Shown piece by piece: positions 1-9,104 of a DNA stretch of 64,000 nt (the first letter of the stretch is position 1; the number at the start of each line of letters is the position of its first letter). The stretch is taken from assembly GCA_016711485.1 (NCBI GenBank), contig JADJSX010000013.1, forward strand, positions 62,001-126,000, written 5' to 3'. The DNA is from Leptospiraceae bacterium. Its GTDB lineage: Bacteria; Spirochaetota; Leptospiria; Leptospirales; Leptospiraceae. Made by a program: the position numbers and the translations under genes. Below the pieces are notes generated by a model that did no database searches, was not told the origin of the DNA, and was given only the letters and a program-made list of their open reading frames with translations.

Positions 1-285
1 ATCAGACATTGGTTTGAGAAGAGTTTTCACGTTCTCAATATTCTGTCCTTTCTGACCAATTACAACACCTGGTTTAGCAGTATGTAGGTTAACGTTGATT
101 TTTTCTGGAAATCTCTCGATTACTACTTTCACAAGCGAAGAATTTTTAAATTTATTTTGTAAAAATTCTCTAATTTTAATATCTTCGTGTAAATTTTTAG
201 TGTAATCTTCTTTGGCAAACCAAATTGAATCCCACGTTCTTGTAATACCGATTCTTAAACCGACTGGATTAACTTTCTGTCCCAT
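1..285 (-). CDS. rpsC: 30S ribosomal protein S3, N-terminal part (runs off the left edge)
   Basis: The first 95 codons of S3 are visible; the rest lies beyond the window. The protein begins MGQKVNPVGLRIG, the typical S3 start, and continues into the KH domain with the segment KPGVVIGQKGQNIE, which carries the GxxG loop. S3 sits at the mRNA entry channel of the small subunit head. It is the eighth gene of the S10 operon, 14 bases after rplV. Start taken at the ATG complementary to 283-285. Identity is certain; only the C-terminus is missing. Confidence 0.96.
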   Translation of the reverse strand, partial: MGQKVNPVGLRIGITRTWDSIWFAKEDYTKNLHEDIKIREFLQNKFKNSSLVKVVIERFPEKINVNLHTAKPGVVIGQKGQNIENVKTLLKPMSD

Positions 286-299
286 TCAATATCTTCCTA

Positions 300-632
300 T
301 TAATTTGATAATACTACAGTGATATGGCTCAAACGTTTTCTGATTCTAGAAGCACGACCACGTGCCCTTGCTTTAAAACGTTTCATGATCGGTCCATCTT
401 CTACATAAATTTTCTTGATGTAAACTTTGGTTAGATCAATCTTTGCATCGGCAACTACTGCATTAGCCGCTGCGGAGTTTACTACATTTAAAATTTCATC
501 TGCTACTCTTTTTTGAGTAAACTTCAGAATATCCACAGCTTCTGTATAATCGTAGCCTCTCACTTCATTTGCTACTAATCTTGCTTTTCTAGCAGAAACT
601 CTTACATATTTTGCTACAGCTTTAGCTTCCAT
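300..632 (-). CDS. rplV: 50S ribosomal protein L22
   Basis: A 110-residue protein of normal L22 length. It opens MEAKAVAKYVRVSARKARLV and ends with the conserved basic beta-hairpin (around RFKARARGRASRIRKR, then the SHITVVL terminus), which in L22 lines the peptide exit tunnel. It lies between rpsS (9-base gap) and rpsC (14-base gap) in the usual S10 operon order. Nothing is unusual about it. Confidence 0.98.
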   Translation of the reverse strand: MEAKAVAKYVRVSARKARLVANEVRGYDYTEAVDILKFTQKRVADEILNVVNSAAANAVVADAKIDLTKVYIKKIYVEDGPIMKRFKARARGRASRIRKRLSHITVVLSN

Positions 633-641
633 TAGAGACTC

Positions 642-920
642 CTATTTTTTAACCTTCTTATCGGCACCTGAGTGACCACGATAAGTTCTAGTTGGAGCAA
701 ATTCGCCTAACTTATGCCCAACCATGTTATCATTGATATACACTGGAATAAATTTATTTCCATTGTGGATCATCACTGTATGCCCAATCATATCCGGGAA
801 TACAGTACTTCTTCTTGACCAAGTTTTGAAAGGTTTTTTATTTCCTTCCGAATTCATCTTGGTGATCTTACGCATTAAATGGTCATCAATAAAAGGACCT
901 TTTTTAAGACTTCTGGACAT
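642..920 (-). CDS. rpsS: 30S ribosomal protein S19
   Basis: A 92-residue S19 beginning MSRSLKKGPFIDDHLM, with the conserved WSRRSTVFPDMIGHT and KLGEFAPTRTYRGH blocks. S19 forms part of the small-subunit head with S13 and contacts the A-site side. It is three bases downstream of rplB, so translation is probably coupled. Length and sequence are ordinary. Confidence 0.98.
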   Translation of the reverse strand: MSRSLKKGPFIDDHLMRKITKMNSEGNKKPFKTWSRRSTVFPDMIGHTVMIHNGNKFIPVYINDNMVGHKLGEFAPTRTYRGHSGADKKVKK

Positions 921-923
921 AAA

Positions 924-1769
924 TTAATTTCCTCTATTCCTATTTCTTTTTCTACCTTGAACGATAAACTTATCGCTAGGTCTTGCTTTTCTTCTGGTCT
1001 TGTAACCTTTTGTAGGTTGACCCCAAGGGCTAACAGGATGTCTACCACCGGAAGTTTTACCTTCCCCACCACCGTGCGGGTGATCGACCGGGTTCATTAC
1101 AACCCCTCTTACTTTTGGTCGTTTACCTAACCATCTGTTTCTTCCCGCTTTACCGATAGAAACTAAGTTATGGTCTTTATTTCCCACAACACCAATTGTT
1201 GCATAACATTCTTTACGAACCTTTCTTACTTCCGAAGAAGGAAGTTTTAGAGTAACATAATCACCGTCTTTTGCGGAAACAGTTGCAAAAGCACCGGCTG
1301 TTCTAGCCATTTGTGATCCCTTGCCAATATGTAACTCAATATTGTGAACGTCAGTTCCAGGAGGAATTTTACCCAATGGTAGAGAATTTCCTACTTTAAT
1401 TTCAGCTTTTTCTCCAGAAACAATCACATCACCAACTTTCAATCCTTCCGGAGCTAGTATGTATGCAAACTCACCATCTTTATAAGAAAGAAGTGCAATA
1501 AAAGAAGTTCTGTACGGATCGTATTCTAAAGTCTTTACAACTGCAGGAACTCCGTGTTTTACTCTTTTGAAATCAATAATTCTATACTTTCTTTTTACAC
1601 GTCCGCCTTTGCGTCTAACGGAGATTTTACCGCCATCTCCACGACCGGCATTGTATTTTACCGTTGTGGTTAATGGTTTGTGTGGTCTATCAACTGTTAG
1701 CTCCGCAAAATCCAATACGGATTTGTAACGAGTACCAGCAGTAACAGGTTTGAATTTTCTGATACCCAT
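924..1769 (-). CDS. rplB: 50S ribosomal protein L2
   Basis: A 281-residue L2, near the family length of about 275. It shows the N-terminal block MGIRKFKPVTAGTRY, the central OB/SH3-like region, and the C-terminal VMNPVDHPHGGGEGK motif, whose histidine is the invariant residue near the peptidyl-transferase centre. It starts only two bases after the rplW stop. Identity is certain from the conserved blocks. Confidence 0.98.
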   Translation of the reverse strand: MGIRKFKPVTAGTRYKSVLDFAELTVDRPHKPLTTTVKYNAGRGDGGKISVRRKGGRVKRKYRIIDFKRVKHGVPAVVKTLEYDPYRTSFIALLSYKDGEFAYILAPEGLKVGDVIVSGEKAEIKVGNSLPLGKIPPGTDVHNIELHIGKGSQMARTAGAFATVSAKDGDYVTLKLPSSEVRKVRKECYATIGVVGNKDHNLVSIGKAGRNRWLGKRPKVRGVVMNPVDHPHGGGEGKTSGGRHPVSPWGQPTKGYKTRRKARPSDKFIVQGRKRNRNRGN

Positions 1770-1771
1770 GC

Positions 1772-2080
1772 TTAAACTCCCTTACCAAATTCTAGAACGG
1801 CACCATTGTCAAAAGTAACAATTGCTTTTTTCCAATGCGGTCTTCTAGATGGAAAATTTCTGAATTTCTTCATTTTACCATGATACATGATTACATTTAC
1901 TGAGCTTGGTGTAACCTGAAAGATTTTTTTAACTGCTTCTTTTATCATTACTTTGTTAGCATCTGGATGAACTTTGAATGTGTATTTTACAGTTCTTTTC
2001 CCGATATCTTTTCCAATCTCTTGTGCAGACTGAGATTTTTCCGTAATGATAGGAGCAATGATTATGCTATCTAGATTCAT
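1772..2080 (-). CDS. rplW: 50S ribosomal protein L23
   Basis: A 102-residue L23. Visible family features are the N-terminal IIAPIITEKS motif, the YTFKVHPDANKVMIKEAV segment, and a basic loop rich in K/R before the C-terminal strand. L23 sits at the tunnel exit and binds trigger factor and SRP. Its start codon overlaps the rplD stop by four bases (ATGA), indicating translational coupling. Confidence 0.97.
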   Translation of the reverse strand: MNLDSIIIAPIITEKSQSAQEIGKDIGKRTVKYTFKVHPDANKVMIKEAVKKIFQVTPSSVNVIMYHGKMKKFRNFPSRRPHWKKAIVTFDNGAVLEFGKGV

Positions 2081-2712
2081 TTACTTGCATCCTTGTATTG
2101 ATTTACGATTTCTTTCAAGGCACTCTCTGTAATAATCAAATTGTTATTATAAAGAATGTCTCTGCATACGATTCTCTTTGCATTTACATACTTTAGAGTA
2201 GGAATGTTTCTAGCAGATGCTTTAAGGAATTTATCTTCGCCAGAAACTACTAGGCTGAAGTTACCATTGGTTACACCCATTGTCTTAAATAAATTAAATA
2301 CTTCTTTTGTACTAAACTTACTTAATGAAAGATCTTCTAAAATATTGATTTTGCTTTCAGAAGCTTTTTTGTTTAAAATAGAAACTACTGCTACTCTTTT
2401 TACATTTCGAGAAAGTGGAATAGAATAATCTCTAGGTTTTGGACCATGAATTACACCACCGCCTACCCAATGAGGAGCACGAGAAGAACCTTGTCTAGCA
2501 CGACCAGTCCCCTTTTGTGACCAAGGTTTTTTACCACCCCCACTCACTTCGCCTCTGTCTTTTGTAGAATGATTTCCGGAGCGGAGATTTGCATTCTCTG
2601 CTTTAATAGCATCGTAAATAGCACCTTTGCTAATCTTATTTGTAAAGATTTCGCCTGGTAATTCTACTTCAGCTAGTGATTGTCCGGTTTTAGAATATTT
2701 CTTAGCTTTCAT
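2077..2712 (-). CDS. rplD: 50S ribosomal protein L4
   Basis: L4 of 211 residues. An upstream in-frame start at 2742 would add ten residues and overlap rplC, but the ATG at 2712 is preceded by a good GGAAGG ribosome binding site and starts MKAKKYSKTG, as expected for L4, so 2712 is preferred. The conserved tunnel loop is clear (KGTGRARQGSSRAPHWVGGG). In some bacteria L4 also represses its own operon; nothing here shows whether that applies. Confidence 0.96.
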   Translation of the reverse strand: MKAKKYSKTGQSLAEVELPGEIFTNKISKGAIYDAIKAENANLRSGNHSTKDRGEVSGGGKKPWSQKGTGRARQGSSRAPHWVGGGVIHGPKPRDYSIPLSRNVKRVAVVSILNKKASESKINILEDLSLSKFSTKEVFNLFKTMGVTNGNFSLVVSGEDKFLKASARNIPTLKYVNAKRIVCRDILYNNNLIITESALKEIVNQYKDASK

Positions 2713-2728
2713 ATTAATTCCTTCCCTT

Positions 2729-3349
2729 CTACAACTTCTCAATCGTAATGATTGATTTTTCAGGACCTGGAACAGAGCCTGATACTAGAAGTATGTTCTT
2801 ATCCTCATACACTTTCACTACTTTCAAATTTTTGATAGATGTTTTCAAACTACCTGTTCTACCTGGCAGTTTAATCCCTTTAAAAACTCTGGAAGGAGTA
2901 GAATTTGCACCCATAGATCCGGGATGACGATGGAATCTAGAACCGTGACCAGCAGGACCACCAGCGTGACCATGTCTTTTCACAACCCCTTGAAATCCTT
3001 TTCCTTTACTAATTCCAGTTACCTTTACTACATCATTGTCTTTAAAAATATCTGCGATTTTAATTTCAGAACCAGCAGCCGGAGCATCTCCAGTTAACTC
3101 AAATTCTTTTAAATATCTCTTAGGAGATATGTTGTTTTTGGCAAGATGTGAAACTTCTGGTTTTGTGAGCTGTGTTTCTCTCGTGCTACCAAAAGCTAAC
3201 TGAACAGCAGAGTATCCGTCTGTTTCTACAGTTTTTACCTGAGAAACAAAACAAGGACCTACTTCTATTACAGTTACGGGAATCATATTCCCGTTATCCG
3301 CATATATATGCGACATGCCTAATTTTTTACCAATTAAACCCTTAGTCAT
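2729..3349 (-). CDS. rplC: 50S ribosomal protein L3
   Basis: A 206-residue L3 beginning MTKGLIGKKLGMSHIY, with the conserved loop KGFQGVVKRHGHAGGP and the following HGSRFHRHPGSMG segment that reaches the peptidyl-transferase centre. It lies between rpsJ (nine-base gap) and rplD (16-base gap). Normal length and order. Confidence 0.98.
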   Translation of the reverse strand: MTKGLIGKKLGMSHIYADNGNMIPVTVIEVGPCFVSQVKTVETDGYSAVQLAFGSTRETQLTKPEVSHLAKNNISPKRYLKEFELTGDAPAAGSEIKIADIFKDNDVVKVTGISKGKGFQGVVKRHGHAGGPAGHGSRFHRHPGSMGANSTPSRVFKGIKLPGRTGSLKTSIKNLKVVKVYEDKNILLVSGSVPGPEKSIITIEKL

Positions 3350-3358
3350 AATTATTCC

Positions 3359-3667
3359 TTAAGACTTAATATCTACCGATACACCAGCAGGGAGTTGAAG
3401 TTTCATCAATGCTTCAACGGTATCTTCATTTGTGTTTAAGATATCAATAAGTCTTTTATGTGTTCTCATTTCGAATTGCTCACGTGATTTTTTATTCACG
3501 TGAGGTGATCTTAGTACCGTAAACTTCTCAATTTTCGTTGGGAGCGGGATTGGACCAGAAACAGTTGCTCCTGTTCTTTTCGCAGTCGCAACAATTTCAT
3601 AAGTAGATTGATCCACTAACTTGTGATCAAACGCTCTAAGTTTAACTCTAATTCTTTGTCCGGTCAT
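3359..3667 (-). CDS. rpsJ: 30S ribosomal protein S10 (NusE)
   Basis: S10 of 102 residues, with the RIRVKLRAFDHKL start, the loop around PIPLPTKIEKFTVLRSPHVNKKSREQFE, and the LPAGVSVDIKS end. A TTG codon four residues upstream (3679) overlaps the tuf stop and would give 106 residues. The ATG at 3667 gives the usual family length and is preferred. It begins only four bases beyond the tuf stop codon, so tuf and the S10 operon are probably co-transcribed. S10 also acts as NusE in antitermination. Confidence 0.96.
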   Translation of the reverse strand: MTGQRIRVKLRAFDHKLVDQSTYEIVATAKRTGATVSGPIPLPTKIEKFTVLRSPHVNKKSREQFEMRTHKRLIDILNTNEDTVEALMKLQLPAGVSVDIKS

Positions 3668-3671
3668 ACTT

Positions 3672-4886
3672 TTACTCAATTATATCAGCCACAACACCTG
3701 AGCCGATAGTCTTCCCACCTTCACGAATAGCAAAGTTTAATCCTTTGTCCATCGCAATTGGGTGAATCAATTCGATAGTAACCGATACGTTATCCCCAGG
3801 CATAACCATTTCCATTCCAGCAGGTAATGCACATACGCCGGTAATGTCAGTAGTTCTGAAGTAGAATTGTGGACGGTAGTTATTGAAGAATGGCTTATGA
3901 CGGCCGCCTTCATCTTTAGTTAATACGTATACTTCTGCAGTAAACTTTTTGTGTGGAGTAATAGTTCCTGGTTTAGCAAGGACTTGTCCTCTTTCGATAT
4001 CTTCCTTTTTGGTTCCACGAAGAAGAGCACCGATGTTGTCCCCTGCTTCTGCTTGATCCAATAATTTACGGAACATTTCAATACCAGTTACAACTGTTTT
4101 AGTTGTATCTCTAATTCCAACGATTTCAACTTCTTCGTTGATTTTGAGAACACCAGTTTCTACTCTACCGGTAGCAACAGTTCCACGACCAGTGATAGAG
4201 AATACGTCTTCTACTGGCATTAAGAAAGGTTTGTCAGTAATACGTTTTGGATTTGGAACGTAAGTATCAAGAGCTTCCATTAATTTAAGAACAGATTTCA
4301 TTCCTAATTCAGTGTCTTCGCCTTCGAGAGCTTTTAAAGCAGAACCATGAACGATTGGGATTTCACCTTGTCCTTCTTTAGGAAAGTTGTATTTTTTCAA
4401 AAGGTCACGAATTTCTTCTTCAACCATTTCAATCATTTCCGCTCTTTCGTCGTCTTTCAACTGATCAGCTTTGTTTAAATATACGATGATGTAAGGAACA
4501 CCTACTTGGCGAGCTAAAAGAATATGCTCTTTAGTTTGAGGCATTGCTCCGTCTGTTGCGGATACTACTAATATTGCCGCATCCATTTGAGCAGCTCCGG
4601 TGATCATGTTCTTAACATAATCCGCGTGACCTGGACAATCAACGTGCGCATAGTGACGATTAGCTGTTTCATATTCCTGATGAGAAGTAGCGATTGTAAT
4701 CCCTCTTTCTCTTTCTTCAGGTGCATTGTCAATTTCATCGTACTTAATAGCTTTATTTTTTCCACCAACTGATTTAGCAAGTGTAGCTGTAATTGCTGCA
4801 GTTAGAGTTGTTTTACCATGGTCAACGTGACCTATCGTTCCAACGTTTAAGTGTGGTTTGCTTCTATCAAATTTTTCCTTAGCCAT
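3672..4886 (-). CDS. tuf: Elongation factor Tu
   Basis: A 404-residue EF-Tu. All GTPase motifs are present: GHVDHGKT (P-loop), DCPGHADYVKNMI (G3, with the catalytic histidine), NKADQ (G4) and SAL (G5). These are followed by the two beta-barrel domains ending IREGGKTIGSGVVADIIE. It delivers aminoacyl-tRNA to the ribosome. It is 42 bases downstream of the EF-G-like gene and immediately ahead of rpsJ, an arrangement merging the str and S10 operons. Confidence 0.98.
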   Translation of the reverse strand: MAKEKFDRSKPHLNVGTIGHVDHGKTTLTAAITATLAKSVGGKNKAIKYDEIDNAPEERERGITIATSHQEYETANRHYAHVDCPGHADYVKNMITGAAQMDAAILVVSATDGAMPQTKEHILLARQVGVPYIIVYLNKADQLKDDERAEMIEMVEEEIRDLLKKYNFPKEGQGEIPIVHGSALKALEGEDTELGMKSVLKLMEALDTYVPNPKRITDKPFLMPVEDVFSITGRGTVATGRVETGVLKINEEVEIVGIRDTTKTVVTGIEMFRKLLDQAEAGDNIGALLRGTKKEDIERGQVLAKPGTITPHKKFTAEVYVLTKDEGGRHKPFFNNYRPQFYFRTTDITGVCALPAGMEMVMPGDNVSVTIELIHPIAMDKGLNFAIREGGKTIGSGVVADIIE

Positions 4887-4928
4887 CTCTAAATAACTCC
4901 TAAAATATTTCTCAAAAAAAAATAAAAT

Positions 4929-6803
4929 TTAAAACTCGAAATGTGACAACGAGGTGAATATAGTTTTTTGAGACAAAAAACCTTTTCCTTTTGTCATATT
5001 TCTTAAGGCACTTGTGAAGCCAAGCATGTTTTCAGCAGCCGCTTCGCAAATTAGTAAAGATTTATTGCCATTGACAATATCGGTCTTCACTATCTTAGCA
5101 TTTCTCTTACCGAGAATTACTAAAACTGAACCATAATATGATTCAGGAACTACAACTTCAAACTGACACAATGGTCCGATTTCAATTGTATTTCCAGGTA
5201 AGCAAGACTTAATACCACTAATGATGGCCACCTTTAATAGGTTAGGCGTGATGTCTTCGATAACTTCAGGTCTCTCATAAGAGAGCACTCGGAGGTTTAC
5301 ACCAAGCACTGAATTACCGCGACTTCCATTAGATAATATTTCGTAAAACGCCGATTCTACAGAGGACTTATAATCCTCCTCAAGTTCACATTCCCAAAGG
5401 ACAGAACTTGAAAAATCAGGACTTTTCTCAAGGGAACTAATTAGAGTTCCACTCTTCAACTTTTGATTAAAAGCAGAGTGTTCGAAAATTACCGTTATAG
5501 CCATGTTTTTAAATTTTTCGTATCTGGCAACCTTTAAATTACCGAAAGTAAAAATTTCTGAAACAAATTCTTTGAGTCGACTGATAGCAACATCGAGATG
5601 AAGCTCCCCTGCTCCCTTAAGTTCAAACTGTCCAGTTTCTTTTTTTTCCCGAAAATTTAAACCAAAATCTTCCCAAACTAATTTCTCTAGACCTGATCGG
5701 AGAATTCCTTTTCCTTCTGAAGTATTTGGCTCTAGAGTGAGCACATACTCGTTATTAGGCACAACGGGGTTAAGATGCATATTTTGCTCTTTTGCATAAA
5801 GCGAGCCTGTATCTAAAGAAGAGTGATCCGATATAGTAGCGGCAAATATAGAATAGTCATCCACGATATCCAATTTCAATATTTCATTTGGAGTGAGTTC
5901 ATACATAGTCTCAATTTTAAATTTCTTATCGAGAGAATAAAACAAATCTCCTGTGCGAACTGGCTCATAGGATTTTATGAAGTAGACCTTGCCTAAATCG
6001 GGATGAAGTTGTCTTTTGAATAGTACTCCTTTTACTTTTTCCTCTTCGGAATGGCGACGATGAAAATCCTGCAAGCAAATAAAGTTTAATAACTCTTTGA
6101 CGCTCGATCCATGAAGCGCACTCCCTGCAAACAAAGGAGTCAGATTACAAGACTGAAAGCCCTGGTTCAATCCGTCTAAAATGATTTTCTTAGATGGCTT
6201 TTTGAAATAAGAGTCTATTAATTTATCATTCCACTCAATGAATGGTAGTTCAATTTCTTCTTCGATTTCTTTTTTTTGTAGGATATATTCGATCTGATTT
6301 TTGTATTCATCGCGAATCGAAAATACCGGATGCAATTTGCGATTGATATTTGTTTTTAGCTCTTCTAAGAAAACTTTTAAGTCTTCTGCTTTGTCGATCT
6401 TATTGATAAATACAATGAGAGGAATTTTCTGCTGTGTAATCTCCTCAAGGAGCATTTCGGTCTGAGAGCGGATACCCGTTGTTATATCCAGAAGTAAAAC
6501 TGCAATGTCTACGGCTAATAGAGAATTCTGCACCTGTGCGTAAAAATCTAAATGACCGGGAGTATCGATTAAATTAAAAAAGTATTTTTTACCCTTAAAT
6601 TTATATCTAACCTGAATCGAACTTGCCGCAATTGAAATTCCCCGTTCTATTTCTTCTTTCAGTCTATCACTTTCTGTGGTTCCTTCATTGACGGAACCCG
6701 GACTATAAATTTCTCCTGCTTCAAATAAAATTCTTTCCGTAAGCGTAGTTTTCCCCGAATCCACATGGGCAAATATTCCTATATTTCGAATGTTTCGTTT
6801 CAT
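4929..6803 (-). CDS. EF-G-like translational GTPase of the Tet(M)/ribosomal-protection type
   Basis: A 624-residue translational GTPase. GTPase motifs are AHVDSGKTT (P-loop), IERGISIAAS (G2), DTPGHLDF (G3) and NKID (G4). The total length and the short GTPase domain match Tet(M)/OtrA-type ribosomal protection proteins (about 640 residues) rather than canonical EF-G (about 690-700). The C-terminal half aligns by eye with domains III-V of that family, for example a segment around KVARYEKFKNMAITVIFEH and a domain V-like end. It occupies the place where fusA would stand, just before tuf. The ATG at 6803 is chosen over a TTG two codons upstream. It could be a paralogue of EF-G, a divergent EF-G serving as the housekeeping factor, or an antibiotic-protection relative. 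Membership of the EF-G superfamily is certain; the exact role is not. Confidence 0.85.
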   Translation of the reverse strand: MKRNIRNIGIFAHVDSGKTTLTERILFEAGEIYSPGSVNEGTTESDRLKEEIERGISIAASSIQVRYKFKGKKYFFNLIDTPGHLDFYAQVQNSLLAVDIAVLLLDITTGIRSQTEMLLEEITQQKIPLIVFINKIDKAEDLKVFLEELKTNINRKLHPVFSIRDEYKNQIEYILQKKEIEEEIELPFIEWNDKLIDSYFKKPSKKIILDGLNQGFQSCNLTPLFAGSALHGSSVKELLNFICLQDFHRRHSEEEKVKGVLFKRQLHPDLGKVYFIKSYEPVRTGDLFYSLDKKFKIETMYELTPNEILKLDIVDDYSIFAATISDHSSLDTGSLYAKEQNMHLNPVVPNNEYVLTLEPNTSEGKGILRSGLEKLVWEDFGLNFREKKETGQFELKGAGELHLDVAISRLKEFVSEIFTFGNLKVARYEKFKNMAITVIFEHSAFNQKLKSGTLISSLEKSPDFSSSVLWECELEEDYKSSVESAFYEILSNGSRGNSVLGVNLRVLSYERPEVIEDITPNLLKVAIISGIKSCLPGNTIEIGPLCQFEVVVPESYYGSVLVILGKRNAKIVKTDIVNGNKSLLICEAAAENMLGFTSALRNMTKGKGFLSQKTIFTSLSHFEF

Positions 6804-7137
6804 AATCAAGCCAGTCCAATGTCAATTTTATGGAAAGGCTTAGTTTGGAAAGAAGAAGGAAAGAAAAGATTACTATGCGAAAGCGTTGGTCGTTCGAACG
6901 AAGGGGGACTAGAAGTTTTTTCTTTCTCTCTTTTTAACTGGACGTTGCATTTAAACTGAATAGGTTTGTGACATGGAACAAGTTGATTATATAAAATTTA
7001 TAACATTTAATCCTAACATTCGATTTGGAAACCCCACCGTCCAAAATTTAAAAAATGAAGTAACCTAAAAGGAATATATTATAGCAGCTAATTTGCAAAA
7101 AACTGTCTATATAATACAGGCAAAATTTATTTTCCAA
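6804..7137. other. Intergenic region upstream of the translation operon
   Basis: This 334-base gap separates the EF-G-like gene from the end of the chemoreceptor gene, both on the minus strand, so the promoter of the EF-G-like/tuf/S10 operon must lie here or further upstream. A TTGACA lies at 6820-6825 (minus strand) but is too close to the start codon and lacks a spaced -10 box. No convincing promoter, gene or strong hairpin was recognised; there is a small CGTTCGAACG palindrome near 6889. Confidence 0.4.
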
Positions 7138-8907
7138 TTACATTTTTTTGGTAAGTTCGGAAGCAACACTGCTGACTGCTTCAGCACTTTGTGATAATGC
7201 ATTGGCGGAAGCAAAATTTTCTTTATTCGCACTTTGGGTTGTTAAAATAGAATTATCAATTTCATTTATAAAAATATTTTGTTTCTTCAGTTCATTCATA
7301 ACACGTAAGAATTGTTCTTCTAGTTTCAAAATAATTTTAGCAAAGGAATCATTGGTTTTCTTTTGCTCCGAAAGACTACCAGAAACTGAATCTATGTCAG
7401 ATCGAATCGAATCCATTGTTTGGTACATATGGTCTATAGACTTGAGAATATCACCTAAAATTCCTACTCCATTTTCAATTTCATTTTTATTTTCTAAAAT
7501 TATTTTTCCAATATCATTTGTACTTTTAGCTGTTTGATCCGCCAATTTTGATACTTCATCTGCAACAACTGCAAATCCTAGACCTGCATCTCCCGCCCGC
7601 GCTGCTTCAATAGCTGCATTCAAGGCTAGTAAATTAATTTTACTAGAAATGGAATTAATGATAGAAATAATTTGAACCATCTGCTTAGATCTTTGATTTA
7701 CTGAATTCATATTGTTCTTCATAGTACCCAAGATTTGCGAAGTGATAGTAGAATCTTTTTGCAAGCTAGAATTTTTAGTAAATATTTTATGTATTTCTTT
7801 GGATAAATTATTGAATGTCTCAGACAATTCTTTTATTTGATTTTGAAGATCGGTAACACTCTCACTTTGATTTTCCATTGCATGATTAATAGAACTATTT
7901 ATCGACGTGGCTTCTTTTGTTTTCTTCATCATATCGTCAAATGCTCGGCTTTGACTTTGTGAACTTTCTGTGAAAGAAAAAGAACTTGTAGTGAGTTCTT
8001 TTGTTAGCTGTAAAAGTTTTTTACTTAACCCTTGATTTTGTTGCTCATACAATAATAGTGAGTTTGCAAGATTATTAATATGCTGACCGGTAATTCCCAT
8101 TTCTGATTTAGTGAGCATAGGAATTTTATTTCCAGATAAATTTCCTACCTGCAATTCTTCTAAATTTGCAATCATATTTTTACTTTCAAGTCTCATACCT
8201 CTTGTCGCTTCAAATACCAATAAAAAAATAGTTCCAAAAGATAGAATAGAAATAAAACTAATATGCAAACTAATATTATTGATTTGAATTCGATTTTCGT
8301 TACTTAAGAATAGTAGGTATCCCAAAATTACTAAAGGTACTAAAAGAGCAGAACCTACTGTCAAAAGCATTCTTTGAAATAAATTAAATAGATTTATTTT
8401 TTGATTCACTAAACTAACGTTCCTAAATTCTTCTCTTTGCAAATAAGGAATAAATTGATTTTCAAAAAAGTAATAACGAATCAGTGCAGTGATGGGAGCA
8501 GCAAATAACATGATAAGAAAAAGTGGTATTAAATTCCAAATCGTGAGATTGATAAAAAAAGATAGACTTAACCAGGCAACAAATAAAGTCAAAACCCATC
8601 GAATCATTCCAAGCTTTGCTTCAATTTTTGGATAATTTAATATAGCGATCTTTGTTTCTAAAGGATTCTGCTTAGGATTATCAATTTTTTCTAAAAGTTC
8701 TGAGAGGAGATAAATTTGTATTGGCTTTAATATAGGAAATTCTACAACAATTGAAATCAATGCACTGTATATTACAAAAATAAGTTCCTCTTCTTTGAAT
8801 CCTCCCGATACAGCTCCAAAGTAAGCTGTTAGAGGAGCAATAAAAGCAATAATATAGAATTCAAAATGCAATATTACTCTAGTTATAAATTTATTTTTTT
8901 CAGACAT
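7138..8907 (-). CDS. Methyl-accepting chemotaxis protein with polytopic membrane N-terminus
   Basis: A 589-residue chemoreceptor. The first 240 residues contain about six hydrophobic segments and no large periplasmic domain. A HAMP-like stretch follows (about 240-290), then a long coiled coil. The hallmark signalling hairpin INLLALNAAIEAARAG with GFAVVADEVSKLA lies near residues 420-450 and should bind CheA/CheW. An in-frame TTG at 8988 would add 27 residues; the ATG at 8907, beginning MSEKNKFITRV, is preferred because the hydrophobic region starts soon after it. The same general design occurs in the receptor at 22844-25390, which adds an extracytoplasmic sensor. The ligand is unknown. Confidence 0.9.
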   Translation of the reverse strand: MSEKNKFITRVILHFEFYIIAFIAPLTAYFGAVSGGFKEEELIFVIYSALISIVVEFPILKPIQIYLLSELLEKIDNPKQNPLETKIAILNYPKIEAKLGMIRWVLTLFVAWLSLSFFINLTIWNLIPLFLIMLFAAPITALIRYYFFENQFIPYLQREEFRNVSLVNQKINLFNLFQRMLLTVGSALLVPLVILGYLLFLSNENRIQINNISLHISFISILSFGTIFLLVFEATRGMRLESKNMIANLEELQVGNLSGNKIPMLTKSEMGITGQHINNLANSLLLYEQQNQGLSKKLLQLTKELTTSSFSFTESSQSQSRAFDDMMKKTKEATSINSSINHAMENQSESVTDLQNQIKELSETFNNLSKEIHKIFTKNSSLQKDSTITSQILGTMKNNMNSVNQRSKQMVQIISIINSISSKINLLALNAAIEAARAGDAGLGFAVVADEVSKLADQTAKSTNDIGKIILENKNEIENGVGILGDILKSIDHMYQTMDSIRSDIDSVSGSLSEQKKTNDSFAKIILKLEEQFLRVMNELKKQNIFINEIDNSILTTQSANKENFASANALSQSAEAVSSVASELTKKM

Positions 8908-9021
8908 TGTAAATACTAAACCAGTTAAAATTAAAAATATTACGGTTTTAAAGTAGTATTCGGCACATTTTAAATTAATCCATAACAAATCTATTTTTAA
9001 ATACAGGAGTTCTATGGTTTC

Positions 9022-9090
9022 TTTCTAGCGGCTATCGCCTCTTACCTCAACGCGCTTGCGCGTAAGGTGAATTATTAACTGACGTTACGC
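9022..9090. repeat. REP-like composite repeat with GCGC palindrome
   Basis: The block begins with TTTCTAGCGGCTATCG (9022-9037), which recurs exactly in reverse complement at 53500-53515. It continues with an imperfect palindrome (ACCTCAACGCGC / GCGCGTAAGGT, 9044-9068) and a TGACGTTACGC tail. The palindrome part recurs at 39097-39121, and a related TGCGTAACGTCAG stretch lies near 37932. It is AT/GC-contrasting, non-coding DNA directly ahead of a tiny ORF. Confidence 0.6.
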
Positions 9091-9104
9091 AAAAAAGGAA
9101 AATT

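Noticed and set aside
4929..6803. Calling the gene canonical fusA
   Set aside because: It is about 70 residues too short and its GTPase and C-terminal domains resemble Tet(M)-type proteins more than standard EF-G.
6803..6830. TTGACA as a -35 box for the translation operon
   Set aside because: It lies only about 17-22 bases from the start codon and no -10 box at a proper distance exists.
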